Assembly (NCBI RefSeq): GCF_001269885.1
Contig: NZ_LHVH01000035.1
Span: forward strand, 1-64,000
Origin: Pseudomonas kilonensis
GTDB taxonomy: Bacteria > Pseudomonadota > Gammaproteobacteria > Pseudomonadales > Pseudomonadaceae
Direction of reading: 5' to 3'
DNA length: 64,000 nucleotides
A program made the position numbers and the translations under genes. Below the pieces are notes generated by a model. The model had not been told where the DNA came from, searched no databases, and saw only the letters and a list, made by a program, of their open reading frames with translations. Positions 42,946-56,300 of the stretch are shown here, in pieces (within the stretch, counting starts at the first letter, position 1; every line of letters begins with the position of its first letter).

Positions 42946-44507
42946 CCGCCAAAAAAGAGCAGAAGCGCCAGCCCATTTCCACCGGCTCCGAATGGACGTT
43001 CGAGCTGATCAAGGCCTACGACCGCGAAATCAGCCGTATCGCGGACCGTTATGCCCTCGACACCTACCCGAACCAGATTGAGGTGATCACCGCCGAGCAG
43101 ATGATGGACGCCTACGCGTCAGTCGGCATGCCGCTGGGCTATCACCACTGGTCCTACGGCAAGCACTTCCTCAGTACCGAAAAATCCTACAGCCGCGGCC
43201 AGATGGGACTGGCCTATGAGATCGTCATCAACTCCGACCCCTGCATCGCCTACCTGATGGAAGAAAACACCATCTGCATGCAGGCACTGGTGGTGGCGCA
43301 CGCCTGCTATGGGCACAACAGTTTCTTCAAGGGCAACTACCTGTTCCGCACCTGGACCGACGCCAGCTCGATCATCGATTACCTGGTGTTCGCCAAGCAG
43401 TACATCATGCAATGCGAGGAACGCCACGGCATCGACGCGGTGGAAGACCTGCTGGACTCCTGCCACGCCCTGATGAACTACGGCGTGGACCGCTACAAGC
43501 GGCCTTACCCGATTTCCGCCGAAGAGGAACGCCGGCGCCAGAAGGATCGCGAAGAGCACCTGCAAAAACAGATCAACGATCTGTGGCGCACCATTCCCAA
43601 GGGTGCAGACAAGTACAACGAAAAAGACAATGCCCGTTTCCCTGCCGAGCCCCAGGAGAACATTCTCTATTTCATTGAAAAACATGCGCCGTTGCTGGAG
43701 CCCTGGCAGCGGGAAATCGTGCGCATCGTGCGCAAGATCGCCCAGTATTTCTATCCACAGCGCCAAACCCAAGTGATGAACGAAGGCTGGGCCACGTTCT
43801 GGCACTACACGCTGATGAACGACCTGTACGACGAAGGCCTGGTCACCGACGGCTTCATGATGGAGTTCCTGACGTCCCACACCAGCGTGGTGTTCCAGCC
43901 CGGCTTCGACAGCCCGTACTACAGCGGTATCAACCCCTACGCACTGGGTTTCGCCATGTACCGCGACATCCGGCGCATGTGCGAAAACCCTACCGAGGAA
44001 GATCGTCACTGGTTCCCGGAAATCGCCGGTTCGGACTGGTTGTCCGCCATTAAATTCGCCATGAGCAGCTTCAAGGACGAAAGCTTCATCCTGCAGTACC
44101 TTTCGCCCAAGGTGATCCGCGATCTGAAACTGTTCAGCATCCTCGATGACGATCAGAAAGATGACCTGCTGGTACCTGCCATTCACGACGAGGGCGGCTA
44201 CCGCATCATTCGCGAAACCCTCGCGGCGCAGTACAACCTGGGCAATCGGGAGCCCAATGTGCAGATCTACAGCATTGACCGCCGCGGGGATCGTTCGCTG
44301 ACGCTGCGGCACCAGGCGCACAACCGCAAACCACTGGGCGACTCCACCGACGAAGTGCTCAAGCACCTGCATCGCCTCTGGGGTTTCGACATCCACCTGG
44401 AAACCCTGCAAGGCGACCAAGTGATGAAAACCCATCACGTGCCCCCCAGAAGCGAACAAGCCGAAGGCGACTATGGTCGCCTGGACCTGGCCGTCATTCA
44501 TCTTTGA
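42942..44507 (+). CDS. spoVR: SpoVR family protein (YcgB-like)
   Basis: Protein of 521 residues of the SpoVR/YcgB family. Characteristic features are [16 protein letters not shown] (histidine-rich, possible metal site), [12 protein letters not shown], and a C-terminal [14 protein letters not shown]. Members occur in non-sporulating bacteria, where function is little known; in Bacillus, SpoVR is needed for spore cortex. Start ATG sits in an ATGA overlap with yeaH, so it should be translated with it. Confidence 0.92.
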   Translation: MTAKKEQKRQPISTGSEWTFELIKAYDREISRIADRYALDTYPNQIEVITAEQMMDAYASVGMPLGYHHWSYGKHFLSTEKSYSRGQMGLAYEIVINSDPCIAYLMEENTICMQALVVAHACYGHNSFFKGNYLFRTWTDASSIIDYLVFAKQYIMQCEERHGIDAVEDLLDSCHALMNYGVDRYKRPYPISAEEERRRQKDREEHLQKQINDLWRTIPKGADKYNEKDNARFPAEPQENILYFIEKHAPLLEPWQREIVRIVRKIAQYFYPQRQTQVMNEGWATFWHYTLMNDLYDEGLVTDGFMMEFLTSHTSVVFQPGFDSPYYSGINPYALGFAMYRDIRRMCENPTEEDRHWFPEIAGSDWLSAIKFAMSSFKDESFILQYLSPKVIRDLKLFSILDDDQKDDLLVPAIHDEGGYRIIRETLAAQYNLGNREPNVQIYSIDRRGDRSLTLRHQAHNRKPLGDSTDEVLKHLHRLWGFDIHLETLQGDQVMKTHHVPPRSEQAEGDYGRLDLAVIHL

Positions 44508-44570
44508 TCCCGTTTTCGCCTCCGGACGTCTGACGCAAAGGTTATCCTGTCGGACCAACGGAGGTTTTTT

Positions 44571-45797
44571 ATGCAGATCTATAAAGTTGGCGGCGCCGTT
44601 CGCGATCGCCTGCTGGGCATTCCCGTCACCGACGTCGATCGGGTCGTGGTGGGGGCCACCACCGAGGAAATGCTCGCCAAGGGTTTTCGCCCCGTGGGGG
44701 CCGATTTTCCGGTATTCCTCGAGCCGAAGACTGGCGAGGAATACGCCCTCGCCCGCACAGAGCGCAAAAGTGGTCGCGGCTATGGCGGCTTCGTGTTCCA
44801 TGCCAGCCCTGAAGTGACCTTGGAGGAGGACCTGGTTCGCCGGGACTTGACCATCAACGCCATGGCAGAAGACGACCATGGCAACCTGACCGATCCGTAT
44901 CACGGCCAGCGCGATCTGGAAGCCCGGATACTGCGTCACGTTTCCCCCGCTTTCGCCGAAGATCCACTCCGAGTCCTGCGGGTTGCCCGCTTCGCCGCGC
45001 GTTATGCTCCGCTGGGTTTCAAGGTGGCAGACGAAACCCTTGAACTGATGCGCCAACTCAGCGATTCCGGCGAGCTGGAAGCACTGACGGCCGAGCGCAG
45101 CTGGAAAGAAATTTCCCGTGCTCTCATGGAAAAACAGCCACAGGTATTTATCCAGGTCTTGCGCGACTGCACGGCCCTCAAGGTCCTGATGCCTGAGGTC
45201 GATGCGCTGTTTGGCGTACCCCAGCCTGAAGCCCATCACCCGGAAATCGACACCGGCGTCCATACCCTGAGCGTGCTGGAACAAGCCGCCCTGCATCGAC
45301 AGCCGCTGACGGTCCGCTGGGCCTGCCTGCTCCATGACCTGGGCAAAGGCCTGACGCCCCAACACGAATGGCCGCGACACATCGCCCATGAGCACACGGG
45401 GTTGAAGCTGATCAAAGCGGTCAACGAACGCTTCAAGGCGCCCCGCGACTGTCAGGAGCTGGCGTTGTTGGTCGGCCAATACCACACCCATGGCCATCGC
45501 GCGCTTGAACTGAAGGCGTCTACTTTGCTTGAGCTGCTGCAGAGTTTCGATGTGTACCGTCGACCTCAGCGCTTCGAGGAGTTCATCGCAGCCTGTGAGA
45601 TGGATGCGCGAGGGCGCAAAGGGCTTGAAGAACGGAGTTATCCACAGGCTGATTATCTGCGAGGCGCAGCGGCAGCGGCCCGCGCGGTGGCGGTGCAGCC
45701 TTTGCTGGAGAAGGGTTTCAAGGGGCCGGAGCTGGGAGAGGCGATCAAGCGTGAGCGTCTCAGGGTGTTGAAGGCCTACAAGGAAGCGGCGAGCTGA
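44571..45797 (+). CDS. cca: CCA-adding tRNA nucleotidyltransferase
   Basis: Adds or repairs the CCA end of tRNAs. The 408-residue protein has [13 protein letters not shown] and [12 protein letters not shown] (nucleotidyltransferase), [16 protein letters not shown], and a C-terminal HD region ([10 protein letters not shown]) that in bacterial Cca gives phosphodiesterase/phosphatase activity. It converges on folK across a REPIN. Confidence 0.95.
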   Translation: MQIYKVGGAVRDRLLGIPVTDVDRVVVGATTEEMLAKGFRPVGADFPVFLEPKTGEEYALARTERKSGRGYGGFVFHASPEVTLEEDLVRRDLTINAMAEDDHGNLTDPYHGQRDLEARILRHVSPAFAEDPLRVLRVARFAARYAPLGFKVADETLELMRQLSDSGELEALTAERSWKEISRALMEKQPQVFIQVLRDCTALKVLMPEVDALFGVPQPEAHHPEIDTGVHTLSVLEQAALHRQPLTVRWACLLHDLGKGLTPQHEWPRHIAHEHTGLKLIKAVNERFKAPRDCQELALLVGQYHTHGHRALELKASTLLELLQSFDVYRRPQRFEEFIAACEMDARGRKGLEERSYPQADYLRGAAAAARAVAVQPLLEKGFKGPELGEAIKRERLRVLKAYKEAAS

Positions 45798-45843
45798 CGG
45801 AATCTTGGATCAGCTTGCATTTGTGTTGGATGTTCCGTCGTCA

Positions 45844-45934
45844 TCGCGAGCAGGCTCGCTCCCACAGTGGATTTCGGTTGAACACAAGCTATGTGCACGC
45901 TGAAATCCTAATGTGGGAGCGAGCCTGCTCGCGA
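45844..45934. repeat. REPIN between cca and folK
   Basis: A 91-bp inverted pair of REP units, left GCGAGCAGGCTCGCTCCC and right GGGAGCGAGCCTGCTCGC. The core carries AGGC in place of AAGC. It begins with the GCGAGC arm, as at 25337. It lies between two converging genes. Confidence 0.92.
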
Positions 45935-45948
45935 TGGCGGCAGGCGCC

Positions 45949-46467
45949 TCAACGCAGGTTCGATGGCGTAAGCTGCTGGCCCCGCCATTCAAAAGCCACC
46001 GGCGCCAGCACCTGGTCGATCTGCGCTTCTTCCCACAACGTGGCAAAGCTTTTGCCCACACCCGGATGAATTCGATCCGGCGCGATCAACGACAAAGGCC
46101 ACAGGACGAAGGCGTTCTTGAGGATTTCCGCGCGCGGCAGGATCAACCCATCGAAGTTGCCGACCTGTTCGCCATACAACAACACGTCGATATCCAGCGG
46201 CAGCCCCTTGCGGTCCGGCGCATAGCGACCGTTGTCCGCCTCAATGAACTTGAGGCGACGATCCAGTTCCATCAGCGGCAGATCCGTGAAGGCCGAGACG
46301 ACAAAATTGAAGAATGGCCCGCTCTTGATACCCACCGGCTGGCTCTCGAACACCGCCGAACAGCGCATGTCCACCAGGAAACCGGCCAAGGCCTCCAGAC
46401 CGGCGCACAGATGGGTTTCGCGCTCGATATTGCTGCCGAGCCCGAGAAAAACCTGAGTCAGCGACAT
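45949..46467 (-). CDS. folK: 2-amino-4-hydroxy-6-hydroxymethyldihydropteridine diphosphokinase
   Basis: Transfers pyrophosphate to hydroxymethyl-dihydropterin in folate synthesis. The 172-residue protein has the opening FLGLGSNI and the magnesium/ATP motif PLDIDVLLYG. It overlaps folB by 10 bp and is downstream of it. Confidence 0.95.
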   Translation of the reverse strand: MSLTQVFLGLGSNIERETHLCAGLEALAGFLVDMRCSAVFESQPVGIKSGPFFNFVVSAFTDLPLMELDRRLKFIEADNGRYAPDRKGLPLDIDVLLYGEQVGNFDGLILPRAEILKNAFVLWPLSLIAPDRIHPGVGKSFATLWEEAQIDQVLAPVAFEWRGQQLTPSNLR

Positions 46468-46811
46468 CCGCGCTCGATCTCCACACCCACGCCGCTGGCC
46501 GCCGGTACAGCGCCAGGCTTGGTCACTTTCAGACGCAGCCAGGTGATCTTGAACTCATCCATGAGCGCCTGGGCCAGCCGCTCGGCAAAGGTCTCGACCA
46601 ATTGGAACTGCGCCTGCTCGGCAAACGCCTGGATGCGTGACGACACGCTGGCATAGTCGAGCGCCAGGGTCAGGTCGTCGCCTGCGGCGGCCGGGCGGTT
46701 GTCCCAGGCAAAGCTCAGGTCAAGCCGCAGGCACTGTCGGATGCCTCGCTCCCAGTCGTAGGCACCGATTACCGTGTCGACTTCCAGGCCTTCGATAAAC
46801 ACTCTGTCCAA
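46458..46811 (-). CDS. folB: dihydroneopterin aldolase
   Basis: Cleaves dihydroneopterin in folate synthesis. The 117-residue protein shows [16 protein letters not shown] and [14 protein letters not shown]. The start is chosen as TTG 46811, which has GGAGAAGAG 8 bases upstream and matches the family length; a second TTG 8 codons earlier has no such site. It is divergent from plsY. Confidence 0.85.
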   Translation of the reverse strand: MDRVFIEGLEVDTVIGAYDWERGIRQCLRLDLSFAWDNRPAAAGDDLTLALDYASVSSRIQAFAEQAQFQLVETFAERLAQALMDEFKITWLRLKVTKPGAVPAASGVGVEIERGCR

Positions 46812-46885
46812 GCACTCTTCTCCGCAGCACGACAAGGGCGCAATGCGCCGTTAGAATCAGGGCGTCCTCGCCCGGAATAGTTAGC

Positions 46886-47455
46886 ATGTTTTGGTTACTG
46901 GCGATTCTCGCCTACCTGCTCGGCTCGCTGTCCTTCGCCATTTTGCTCAGCCGCCTGACCGGTCACCCGGATCCGCGAATGAGTGGCTCGGGTAATGCCG
47001 GCGCCACCAACATGCTGCGCCTGGCCGGACGCAAACTCGCCATCCTGACCCTGCTGGGCGACCTCTGCAAAGGCCTTGTCCCGGTATTGATCGCCAGCCT
47101 TGCAGGGCTCTCGTTGCAGCAACAGGCCTGGATCGGCGTCTGCGCCGTTATCGGCCATCTATTCCCGCTGTACTTTCGCTTTCGTGGCGGCAAGGGTGTC
47201 GCCACCGCCGCCGGCATGCTGCTGGGCCTGTACCCGCCCGCCGCCCTGCTGGCTGTCTGTGCCTGGCTGCTGACGTTCTACCTGACCCGCACCAGCTCCC
47301 TGGCCGCGCTGATCGCCACACCGCTGACCCTGCCGTTGCTGGCCTGGCAGGAACCGGCGGCCTTGCTGCCAATGACCGCACTGGTTGCACTGATCGTCTG
47401 GCGTCACCGGGGCAATCTACGCGACCTGTTCGCCGGGCGCGAACGGCATTTTTAA
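46886..47455 (+). CDS. plsY: glycerol-3-phosphate acyltransferase PlsY
   Basis: Membrane acyltransferase of 189 residues that makes lysophosphatidate from acyl-phosphate. Motifs are [11 protein letters not shown] and [11 protein letters not shown] among five predicted membrane segments. It ends 8 bp before the converging tsaD stop. Confidence 0.95.
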   Translation: MFWLLAILAYLLGSLSFAILLSRLTGHPDPRMSGSGNAGATNMLRLAGRKLAILTLLGDLCKGLVPVLIASLAGLSLQQQAWIGVCAVIGHLFPLYFRFRGGKGVATAAGMLLGLYPPAALLAVCAWLLTFYLTRTSSLAALIATPLTLPLLAWQEPAALLPMTALVALIVWRHRGNLRDLFAGRERHF

Positions 47456-47463
47456 ATGACGCT

Positions 47464-48489
47464 TCACAGCGGCGCCAACTGCTCCATCGGCCAGCGCGCC
47501 TGCACGCTGATCGCCAGGCTTTCGTGCTGGCCGGCCTGCAAACGCTGGCAGCCGGCAAAGGCAATCATCGCGCCGTTATCTGTGCAGAACTCCGGCCGGG
47601 CGTAGTAAACGTCGCCCTTCATGTCGCCGAGCATTTTCTCCAGCGATGTCCGCAAGGCCTTGTTCGCACTCACACCGCCAGCGATCACCAGGCGCTTGAG
47701 CCCGGCCTGCTTGAGGGCACGCTTGCACTTGATGGTCAAAGTCTCCACCACGGCCTGCTGGAACGCCAGCGAGATGTCGCAACGGGCTTGTTCACTGTCG
47801 TCCCCGGCGCTGACACACTGCTGCCAGGTGTTCAGGGCAAAGGTCTTCAGCCCGCTGAAACTGAAATCCAGGCCGGGACGGTCACACATCGGCCGCGGGA
47901 ACACGAAACGCCCACCGACCCCTTGCGTCGCAAGCCGGGAGATTTCCGGCCCACCGGGATAATTGAGGCCCATCATTTTTGCAGTTTTGTCGAACGCTTC
48001 GCCGGCAGCATCGTCGAGGGTTTCGCCGAGCAGCTCGTATTGGCCGATCCCATCGACCCGAATGAGCTGCGTATGGCCGCCCGAGACCAACAAAGCGACG
48101 AACGGAAATTGCGGCGGTTGCGACTCCAGCATCGGCGCCAGCAGGTGGCCTTCCATGTGATGCACGCCCAGGGCCGGAATCCCCCAGGCAAAGGCCAGCG
48201 CCTGGGCACAGGAAGCGCCCACCAGCAACGCGCCCACCAGGCCCGGGCCGGCGGTGTAGGCGATGCCGTCGATCTCGGTCGGCACGCAGCCAGCCTCGGC
48301 CAGGACCTGGCGAATCAAGGGCAGCATGCGCTTGACGTGATCGCGGGAGGCAAGCTCGGGCACCACCCCGCCATAGGCGCGGTGCAGGTCGATCTGGCTG
48401 AACAGCGCATCGGCCAGCAGGCCGCGTTCACTGTCGTAAAGTGCGACACCGGTTTCGTCGCAGGAGGTTTCTAATCCCAGTACTAGCAT
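47464..48489 (-). CDS. tsaD: tRNA N6-adenosine threonylcarbamoyltransferase
   Basis: Catalyses the final step of t6A37 synthesis with TsaB and TsaE. The 341-residue ASKHA-fold protein has [15 protein letters not shown] at the start and metal ligands H111 and H115 (HHMEGH). It is divergent from rpsU, as usual in pseudomonads. Confidence 0.96.
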   Translation of the reverse strand: MLVLGLETSCDETGVALYDSERGLLADALFSQIDLHRAYGGVVPELASRDHVKRMLPLIRQVLAEAGCVPTEIDGIAYTAGPGLVGALLVGASCAQALAFAWGIPALGVHHMEGHLLAPMLESQPPQFPFVALLVSGGHTQLIRVDGIGQYELLGETLDDAAGEAFDKTAKMMGLNYPGGPEISRLATQGVGGRFVFPRPMCDRPGLDFSFSGLKTFALNTWQQCVSAGDDSEQARCDISLAFQQAVVETLTIKCKRALKQAGLKRLVIAGGVSANKALRTSLEKMLGDMKGDVYYARPEFCTDNGAMIAFAGCQRLQAGQHESLAISVQARWPMEQLAPL

Positions 48490-48688
48490 GGGTTTGCGCC
48501 TTGTAGAGGCTGAATTCGAAGGCGCGCATAATAGTCGCCGCGTTGTGCCCCGACCAGCGGTTTTCGATCAGAGGCTTTGCATTCCGAGCGTTGAGGGGTT
48601 AACATCCGCAACCCTTAAAAACCGACGTCTTCAAGTGCTCTTTTGCCGCGAGGATGTTGACCCCGGTAATGAATGAAGGTAGCTCTGG
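48490..48688. promoter_or_regulatory. tsaD-rpsU divergent spacer
   Basis: A 199-bp region with no gene. For rpsU a weak candidate is TTGAGG (48591-48596), 18 bp, TTAAAA (48615-48620). For tsaD, ATAATA at 48528-48533 reads TATTAT on the minus strand, followed by GCGCGCC, a discriminator-like GC run. Neither is strong enough to be sure. Confidence 0.3.
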
Positions 48689-48904
48689 ATGCCAGCCGTC
48701 AAAGTAAAAGAGAACGAACCCTTCGACGTAGCTCTGCGTCGTTTCAAGCGCTCCTGCGAAAAAGCCGGTGTTCTGGCTGAAGTTCGTAGCCGCGAATTCT
48801 ACGAGAAGCCGACTTCTGAGCGTAAGCGCAAGGCAGCAGCCGCTGTTAAGCGTCACGCCAAGAAAGTTCAGCGCGAACAGCGCCGCGCCGTACGTCTGTA
48901 CTAA
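48689..48904 (+). CDS. rpsU: 30S ribosomal protein S21
   Basis: Small basic ribosomal protein of 71 residues, starting [26 protein letters not shown] and ending in a lysine/arginine-rich helix. It is the first gene of the macromolecular synthesis operon (rpsU-dnaG-rpoD), although a 479-bp gap follows. Confidence 0.97.
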
Positions 48905-49383
48905 TACACAGACGTCCGTAGCAAGCTTCTGCCAAGCCCGGCCCTCAAGCCGGGCTTATGGCATTTGCGGAATAACGCTTGATGCTTCACTGTCAAAGCC
49001 GCAGACGCGACCAAGACAACCTGCTTCACCGCGTCAGACCTGGCTCTTTTGCCAGCGGTGCACGTCTTTCCTGACGAGCCTTCCAAGGCTACCGACGAGC
49101 ACACCCTGATTCCTCTAACGACGATCAGCCCAAGGCACCTGCCTGCGTGTCCGCTTCATGAGCTATCCGAGGCCTGAACGGCTGTTACCGGACTCAGCGC
49201 AACACATTCAAACAGTCGAATACTGATAGTTATTAACGTCAGTGGATTATCGGCAGATACACTTCCCGACAGCGATGATGCAGACGACCCGGTCGAGCCA
49301 CCGATTTAGCGTGCCTCAAACCCAGACCCGGTTACGCCTGCCGATTTCGGGTCCATATTTCGCGCAGTGATGATGAGAACGCC
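48905..49383. other. non-coding rpsU-dnaG spacer with hairpin
   Basis: A 479-bp stretch with no credible gene. A 9-bp stem AAGCCCGGC/GCCGGGCTT (48934-48942 with 48949-48957) closes loop CCTCAA just after rpsU. No T-run follows, so it may be a partial terminator or processing site, as in enterics. A TTCAAA/TAGTTA pair near 49207-49233 might be a dnaG promoter, but it is weak. Codon-like structure is absent: frequent stops in all frames. Confidence 0.6.
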
Positions 49384-51342
49384 ATGGCCGGGCTGATTCC
49401 CCAGAGCTTTATTGACGACCTCCTGAACCGCACCGACATCGTCGACGTGGTCAGCTCTCGCCTGCAAATGAAGAAAGCGGGCAAGAACTACACGGCCTGC
49501 TGCCCGTTCCATAAAGAGAAAACGCCTTCTTTCAGCGTCAGCCCCGACAAGCAGTTCTACTATTGCTTCGGCTGCGGCGCTGGCGGCAACGCCCTCGGCT
49601 TCATCATGGACCACGACAACCTGGACTTTCCCCAGGCCGTCGAAGAACTGGCCAAAGCCGCCGGCATGGAAATACCCCGGGAGGAAAGCGGCCGACAGCA
49701 CAAGCCGCGCCAACCGACCGATTCACCGCTCTATCCGCTACTGACGGCAGCGGCCGATTTCTACCGCCAGGCCCTCAAAAGCCATCCGGCACGCAAGGCC
49801 GCGGTGGATTATCTCAAGGGCCGCGGCCTGACCGGCGAAATCGCCCGGGACTTCGGCCTCGGCTTCGCCCCGCCCGGCTGGGACAACCTGTACAAGCACC
49901 TAAGCAGCGATACGCTGCAACAGCGCGCCATGATCGACGCTGGCCTGCTGATTGAAAATGCCGAAACCGGCAAGCGCTACGACCGCTTCCGAGACCGGGT
50001 CATGTTTCCGATCCGCGACACACGCGGGCGGATCATCGCCTTTGGTGGCCGGGTGCTGGGCGACGACAAGCCGAAATACCTGAACTCCCCGGAAACCCCG
50101 GTGTTCCATAAGGGCCAGGAACTCTACGGCCTGTACGAAGCACGCAAGAACAACCGCAACCTCGACGAAATCATCGTCGTCGAAGGCTACATGGACGTTA
50201 TTGCCCTGGCCCAGCAAGGCCTGCGCAATGCCGTCGCGACCCTGGGCACGGCCACCAGCGAAGAGCACATGAAGCGCCTGTTTCGCGTGGTGCCCAACGT
50301 GCTGTTCTGCTTCGACGGCGACCAGGCCGGCCGTAACGCCGCCTGGCGCGCACTGGAGGCCACCTTGCCGTGCCTGCAGGACGGACGCCGGGCGCGTTTT
50401 CTGTTCCTGCCCGAGGGCGAGGACCCGGACACCCTGGTGCGCTCCGAAGGTACCGACGCATTCCGTGCGCGGATCAACCAGCACGCACAACCGTTGGCCG
50501 ATTATTTTTTCCAGCAGTTGACCGAAGAAGCCGACCCACGCTCCCTCGAAGGCAAGGCCCACATGGCCACCCTCGCGGCACCGCTGATCGACAAGGTGCC
50601 CGGCGCCAACCTGCGCACACTCATGCGCCAGCGCCTGACCGAGATCACCGGCCTGAACAGCGAAGCGGTCAATCAACTGGTGCACAGCGCCCCCCAGGAG
50701 GCGCCACCCGCTTATGACCCGGGCATCGATTACGACGCGATGCCGGATTTCGCCGACTATCATCAACCCCAGCAGGATTACGCCCCCCAGCAGGAATGGA
50801 CACCGAAAAAACCCGGCAGTGGCGGCAAGAAATGGGACAAGAAACCCTGGGACAAGAACGGCAAGCGCGGCGATCGCGACCAACCACGTGCCCCGCGCGT
50901 GCCGGCCGCCGTCGAACCACCAACACTGGCCGCCTTGCGCACCTTGCTGCATCACCCGCAACTGGCGGAAAAAGTAGAGGACGCCGGGCACTTCGCCGCC
51001 GAGGATCACAGCAATACGCAATTGCTGGTTGCACTCCTTGAAGCCGTGCAGAAGAACCCCAAGTTAAACTCTTTCCAGTTGATCGCACGGTGGCACGGGA
51101 CCGAGCAGGGGCGCCTCTTGAAGGCCCTGGCCGAGAAGGAATGGCTGATTGAAGGAGACAACCTTGAACAACAGTTTTTCGACACCATTACTAGCTTGTC
51201 CGCCCGCCAACGCGAGCGAAACCTGGAACAACTTCTGCGAAAAGCTCGCCAGAGCGAGTTGACCAGCGAAGAGAAAAACCAATTGCGCGACTTACTCAGC
51301 CGCAATGTTTGCGCATCAAACCCGACCTCAACTGGCGCGTGA
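49384..51342 (+). CDS. dnaG: DNA primase
   Basis: Makes RNA primers for replication. The 652-residue protein has a CHC2 zinc-binding N terminus (ligands C40, H43, C61, C64), then a Toprim catalytic core (VVEGYMDVIALAQ and CFDGDQAGRNA), a low-complexity, charged linker (KKPGSGGKKWDKKPWDKNGKRGD) and a C-terminal helicase-binding region. It is followed by rpoD after 67 bp. Confidence 0.97.
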   Translation: MAGLIPQSFIDDLLNRTDIVDVVSSRLQMKKAGKNYTACCPFHKEKTPSFSVSPDKQFYYCFGCGAGGNALGFIMDHDNLDFPQAVEELAKAAGMEIPREESGRQHKPRQPTDSPLYPLLTAAADFYRQALKSHPARKAAVDYLKGRGLTGEIARDFGLGFAPPGWDNLYKHLSSDTLQQRAMIDAGLLIENAETGKRYDRFRDRVMFPIRDTRGRIIAFGGRVLGDDKPKYLNSPETPVFHKGQELYGLYEARKNNRNLDEIIVVEGYMDVIALAQQGLRNAVATLGTATSEEHMKRLFRVVPNVLFCFDGDQAGRNAAWRALEATLPCLQDGRRARFLFLPEGEDPDTLVRSEGTDAFRARINQHAQPLADYFFQQLTEEADPRSLEGKAHMATLAAPLIDKVPGANLRTLMRQRLTEITGLNSEAVNQLVHSAPQEAPPAYDPGIDYDAMPDFADYHQPQQDYAPQQEWTPKKPGSGGKKWDKKPWDKNGKRGDRDQPRAPRVPAAVEPPTLAALRTLLHHPQLAEKVEDAGHFAAEDHSNTQLLVALLEAVQKNPKLNSFQLIARWHGTEQGRLLKALAEKEWLIEGDNLEQQFFDTITSLSARQRERNLEQLLRKARQSELTSEEKNQLRDLLSRNVCASNPTSTGA

Positions 51343-51409
51343 GGTCACAGCTCAGGTATAATCCTCGGCTTGTTTTTTGCCCGCCAAGACCTTCAGTGGA
51401 TAGGGTGTT

Positions 51410-53257
<1,848 letters not shown>

Positions 53258-53263
53258 CCCTTC

Positions 53264-53290
53264 AAAACCCCCGGCCCTGCCGGGGGTTTT
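53264..53290 (+). terminator. rho-independent terminator after rpoD
   Basis: An 11-bp perfect stem AAAACCCCCGG/CCGGGGGTTTT (53264-53274 with 53280-53290) closes the loop CCCTG and ends in TTTT. It closes the rpsU-dnaG-rpoD operon. Confidence 0.93.
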
Positions 53291-53383
53291 GTTATGCACA
53301 GATAAAATCCCCCTCGTTACACCCCACCACCCTGTTGCCCGTCTACACTCGAATCATCCTCCCCAAGCCATGACGAGACAGTG

Positions 53384-56300
53384 ATGCCCAGACTGACGGC
53401 CGCGCTTTTGCTGTCATTGATGACCTGGACCGCAACAGCTGGCGCGTTGACGCTCACCGACGAGGAGCTCCGCTGGCTCAAGAACCACCCCGACCTGCGC
53501 CTGGGTGTCGATGCCTCATGGCCGCCGTTTGAGTTTCGCGATGACCAGGGCCGCTATCAGGGCCTGGCCGCCGACTACGTCGACGTCATTCGTGAACGGC
53601 TGGCCATCAAGCTCACCCCCATCGAGCCGGTCAGTTGGACCGCCGTGCTCGAGCAGGTCGCACAGGGCAAAATCGACCTTTTGCCGGGCATCATGTCCAC
53701 ACCGGAGCGTCAGAATTACCTGGCGTTTACCCGGCCTTACCTGGATTTCCCCATTGTCATCCTGGCCCATCGCGGTGGCGCCCAGCCGCACAACCTCAAG
53801 GAACTGTACGGGCTGAAAATCGCCGTGGTGGAGAACTATGCCCCCCATGAATTGCTGCGCAACCACCATCCCGACCTGAACCTCGTGGCGCTGCCCAACG
53901 TCAGTTCAGCCCTGCAAGCACTGGCAACCGATGAAGTGGACGCGGTGGTGGGCGATCTGGCTTCCAGCGTCTGGAGCCTGCGCCAACTCAAGCTCGAAGG
54001 CCTTTATGTCAGCGGGGAAACGCCTTATCGCTATCAGTTGGCAATGGCCGTCCCTCGAGACAACAAGATATTGGTGGGCATCCTGGACAAAGTCCTGGCA
54101 GACATGAGCCCGGCCGAGGTCGCCGAGATCCAGCAGAAGTGGGTCGGCAATGTGCACGACTATCGCCAGCTCTGGTCAGACTTACTGTTTTACGGCCTGC
54201 CTGCGCTGCTGCTGATGGTCGGCATACTGGCGGTGGTGATTCGTATCAACCGCCGACTCAGCTCGGAAATCTCCCGACGGGTCGAGCTTGAGCAGGAGCT
54301 GCGCAGCAGCGAATACCATTACCGTGGGCTAGTGGAGAGCCTGTCGGCCATTGCCTGGGAGGCAAGGGTCAGCGATTTCACCTACAGCTACGTGTCGCCC
54401 CACGCCGAAGACCTGTTGGGCTATCCCCTCTCCCATTGGCTGGTCCCAGGTTTCTGGCGCAACATCATTCATCCGGCCGACCTGATCCGAGCCCAGACCT
54501 ACTGCGATCATGAAGTGCTGGCAGGTCGCGACTACTGCGTCGATTATCGCGTGATCACCGCCGATGGCCGCTGCCTGTGGGTGCGCGATATTGTCAGCCT
54601 GATCGAGCACGGGCACGAACCAGTGATGCGCGGGCTGATGATCGATATCAGTGAAGCCAAGCGCACCGAGGAAGCGCTGCGCCTTTCGGAGCAGAAATTT
54701 GCCTCGGTATTCCGCCAGTGCCCGGACATCCTGGTGATTGCACGGTTATTGGACGGTTGCCTGCTGGAAGTTAACAAGGCCTTCGAAGAACAGATCGGTT
54801 TGAGTGCCGCCGAGGTGGTGGGACACAGCGCAACCGAACTGGATATCTGGGGCATCCAGGGCGTGGGGCCGGGCCTGTTGCAGCGCTTGCAGGCCGGCAG
54901 CATTCGCAACCTGGAAATGCCCTTCCGCCGTAGCAATGGCCAGGTGTTCACCGGGCTGATCTCCGCCGAGCCCTTCGACCTCGACACGACGCCAGCCCTG
55001 GTCGTGGTGGTACGGGACATCAGTCAACTCAAGGAAACCCAGCAGCAATTGCAGACCTCCGAAGAGAAGTTTGCCAAGGCGTTCCACGCCTCGCCCGATG
55101 GCCTGCTGCTGTCCCGGCAAAGCGACGGCCTGCTGATCGAAGTCAACGAAGGCTTCAGCCGCATTACCGGCTTCAACAGCGCCCTGTCGGTGGACCGCTC
55201 CACCTTGGACCTGGGCATCTGGGTCAACCTCAACGAGCGAAAGCAGATGCTCGACCTGCTGAAGCGGGACGGCTTCGTCAGGGATTTCAGCTGCCATATC
55301 CGTCGCAACGACGGGCAGATCCGGCTGTGCGAAGTCTCCAGCCGCCCGCTGCCCATCGGCAACGAAGACTGCATGCTGACCATCGCCCGGGACATCACCG
55401 AACGCCACCTCATGCAGGAGAAACTGCAACAGGCTGCCACCGTGTTCGAAAGCACTGCCGAAGGCGTGCTGATCACCGATACGCAACAGCACATCAGCGC
55501 AGTGAACCGAGCCTTCACCGAAATCACCGGCTACAGCGAAACCGAAGCCTTGGGCCATACACCTCGGTTGTTGGCTTCAGGCCTGCATGACAGTGCGTTT
55601 TACGCCGCGATGTGGCACCAGTTGACGGCGGAGGGCCACTGGCAGGGAGAGATCTCCAATCGGCGCAAGAACGGCGAGCTCTACCCTAGCTGGCTGACCA
55701 TCAGCGCGGTGCGCAATCGGGATCGACAGATCACCCATTTCGTCGCGGTCTTCGCCGATATCTCCAGCCTCAAACACGCCCAGGCCCGCCTCGATTACCA
55801 GGCCCACCATGACCCGCTGACGGGCCTGCCGAATCGCACACTGTTCGAAAGCCGCTTGCTGGCAGCTCTCAATGGCCAGCAGGAAAACGGTGGCCAGGGT
55901 GCCGTGCTGTTCCTGGATCTGGACCGCTTCAAGCACATCAATGACAGCCTCGGGCACCCGGTCGGCGACCTGTTGCTCAAGGGCATTGCCGTACGCTTGC
56001 GCGAACAGTTACGCGACATCGACACCGTGGCGCGCCTGGGCGGCGACGAGTTCATCATCCTGCTGCCGGGCTTGCAGCAGCCCAGCGATGCCGAGCACAT
56101 CGCCCAGAAACTGCTGAACTGCTTTGCCGCGCCATTCCAGGCCGGCGAGCACGAGTTCTTCATCAGCGCCAGCATCGGTACCAGCCTCTACCCACAGGAT
56201 GGCTGCGACGTCGCCACGCTGGTCAAGAACGCTGACGCGGCGATGTACCGCTCCAAGGCCAAGGGCCGCAACCGGGTGGAGAAATACACCTGTGACCTCA

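Noticed and set aside
43119-45497. 792-codon minus-strand frame opposite spoVR and cca
   Set aside because: It is antisense to two well-supported genes and shows no domain; a shadow of codon bias.
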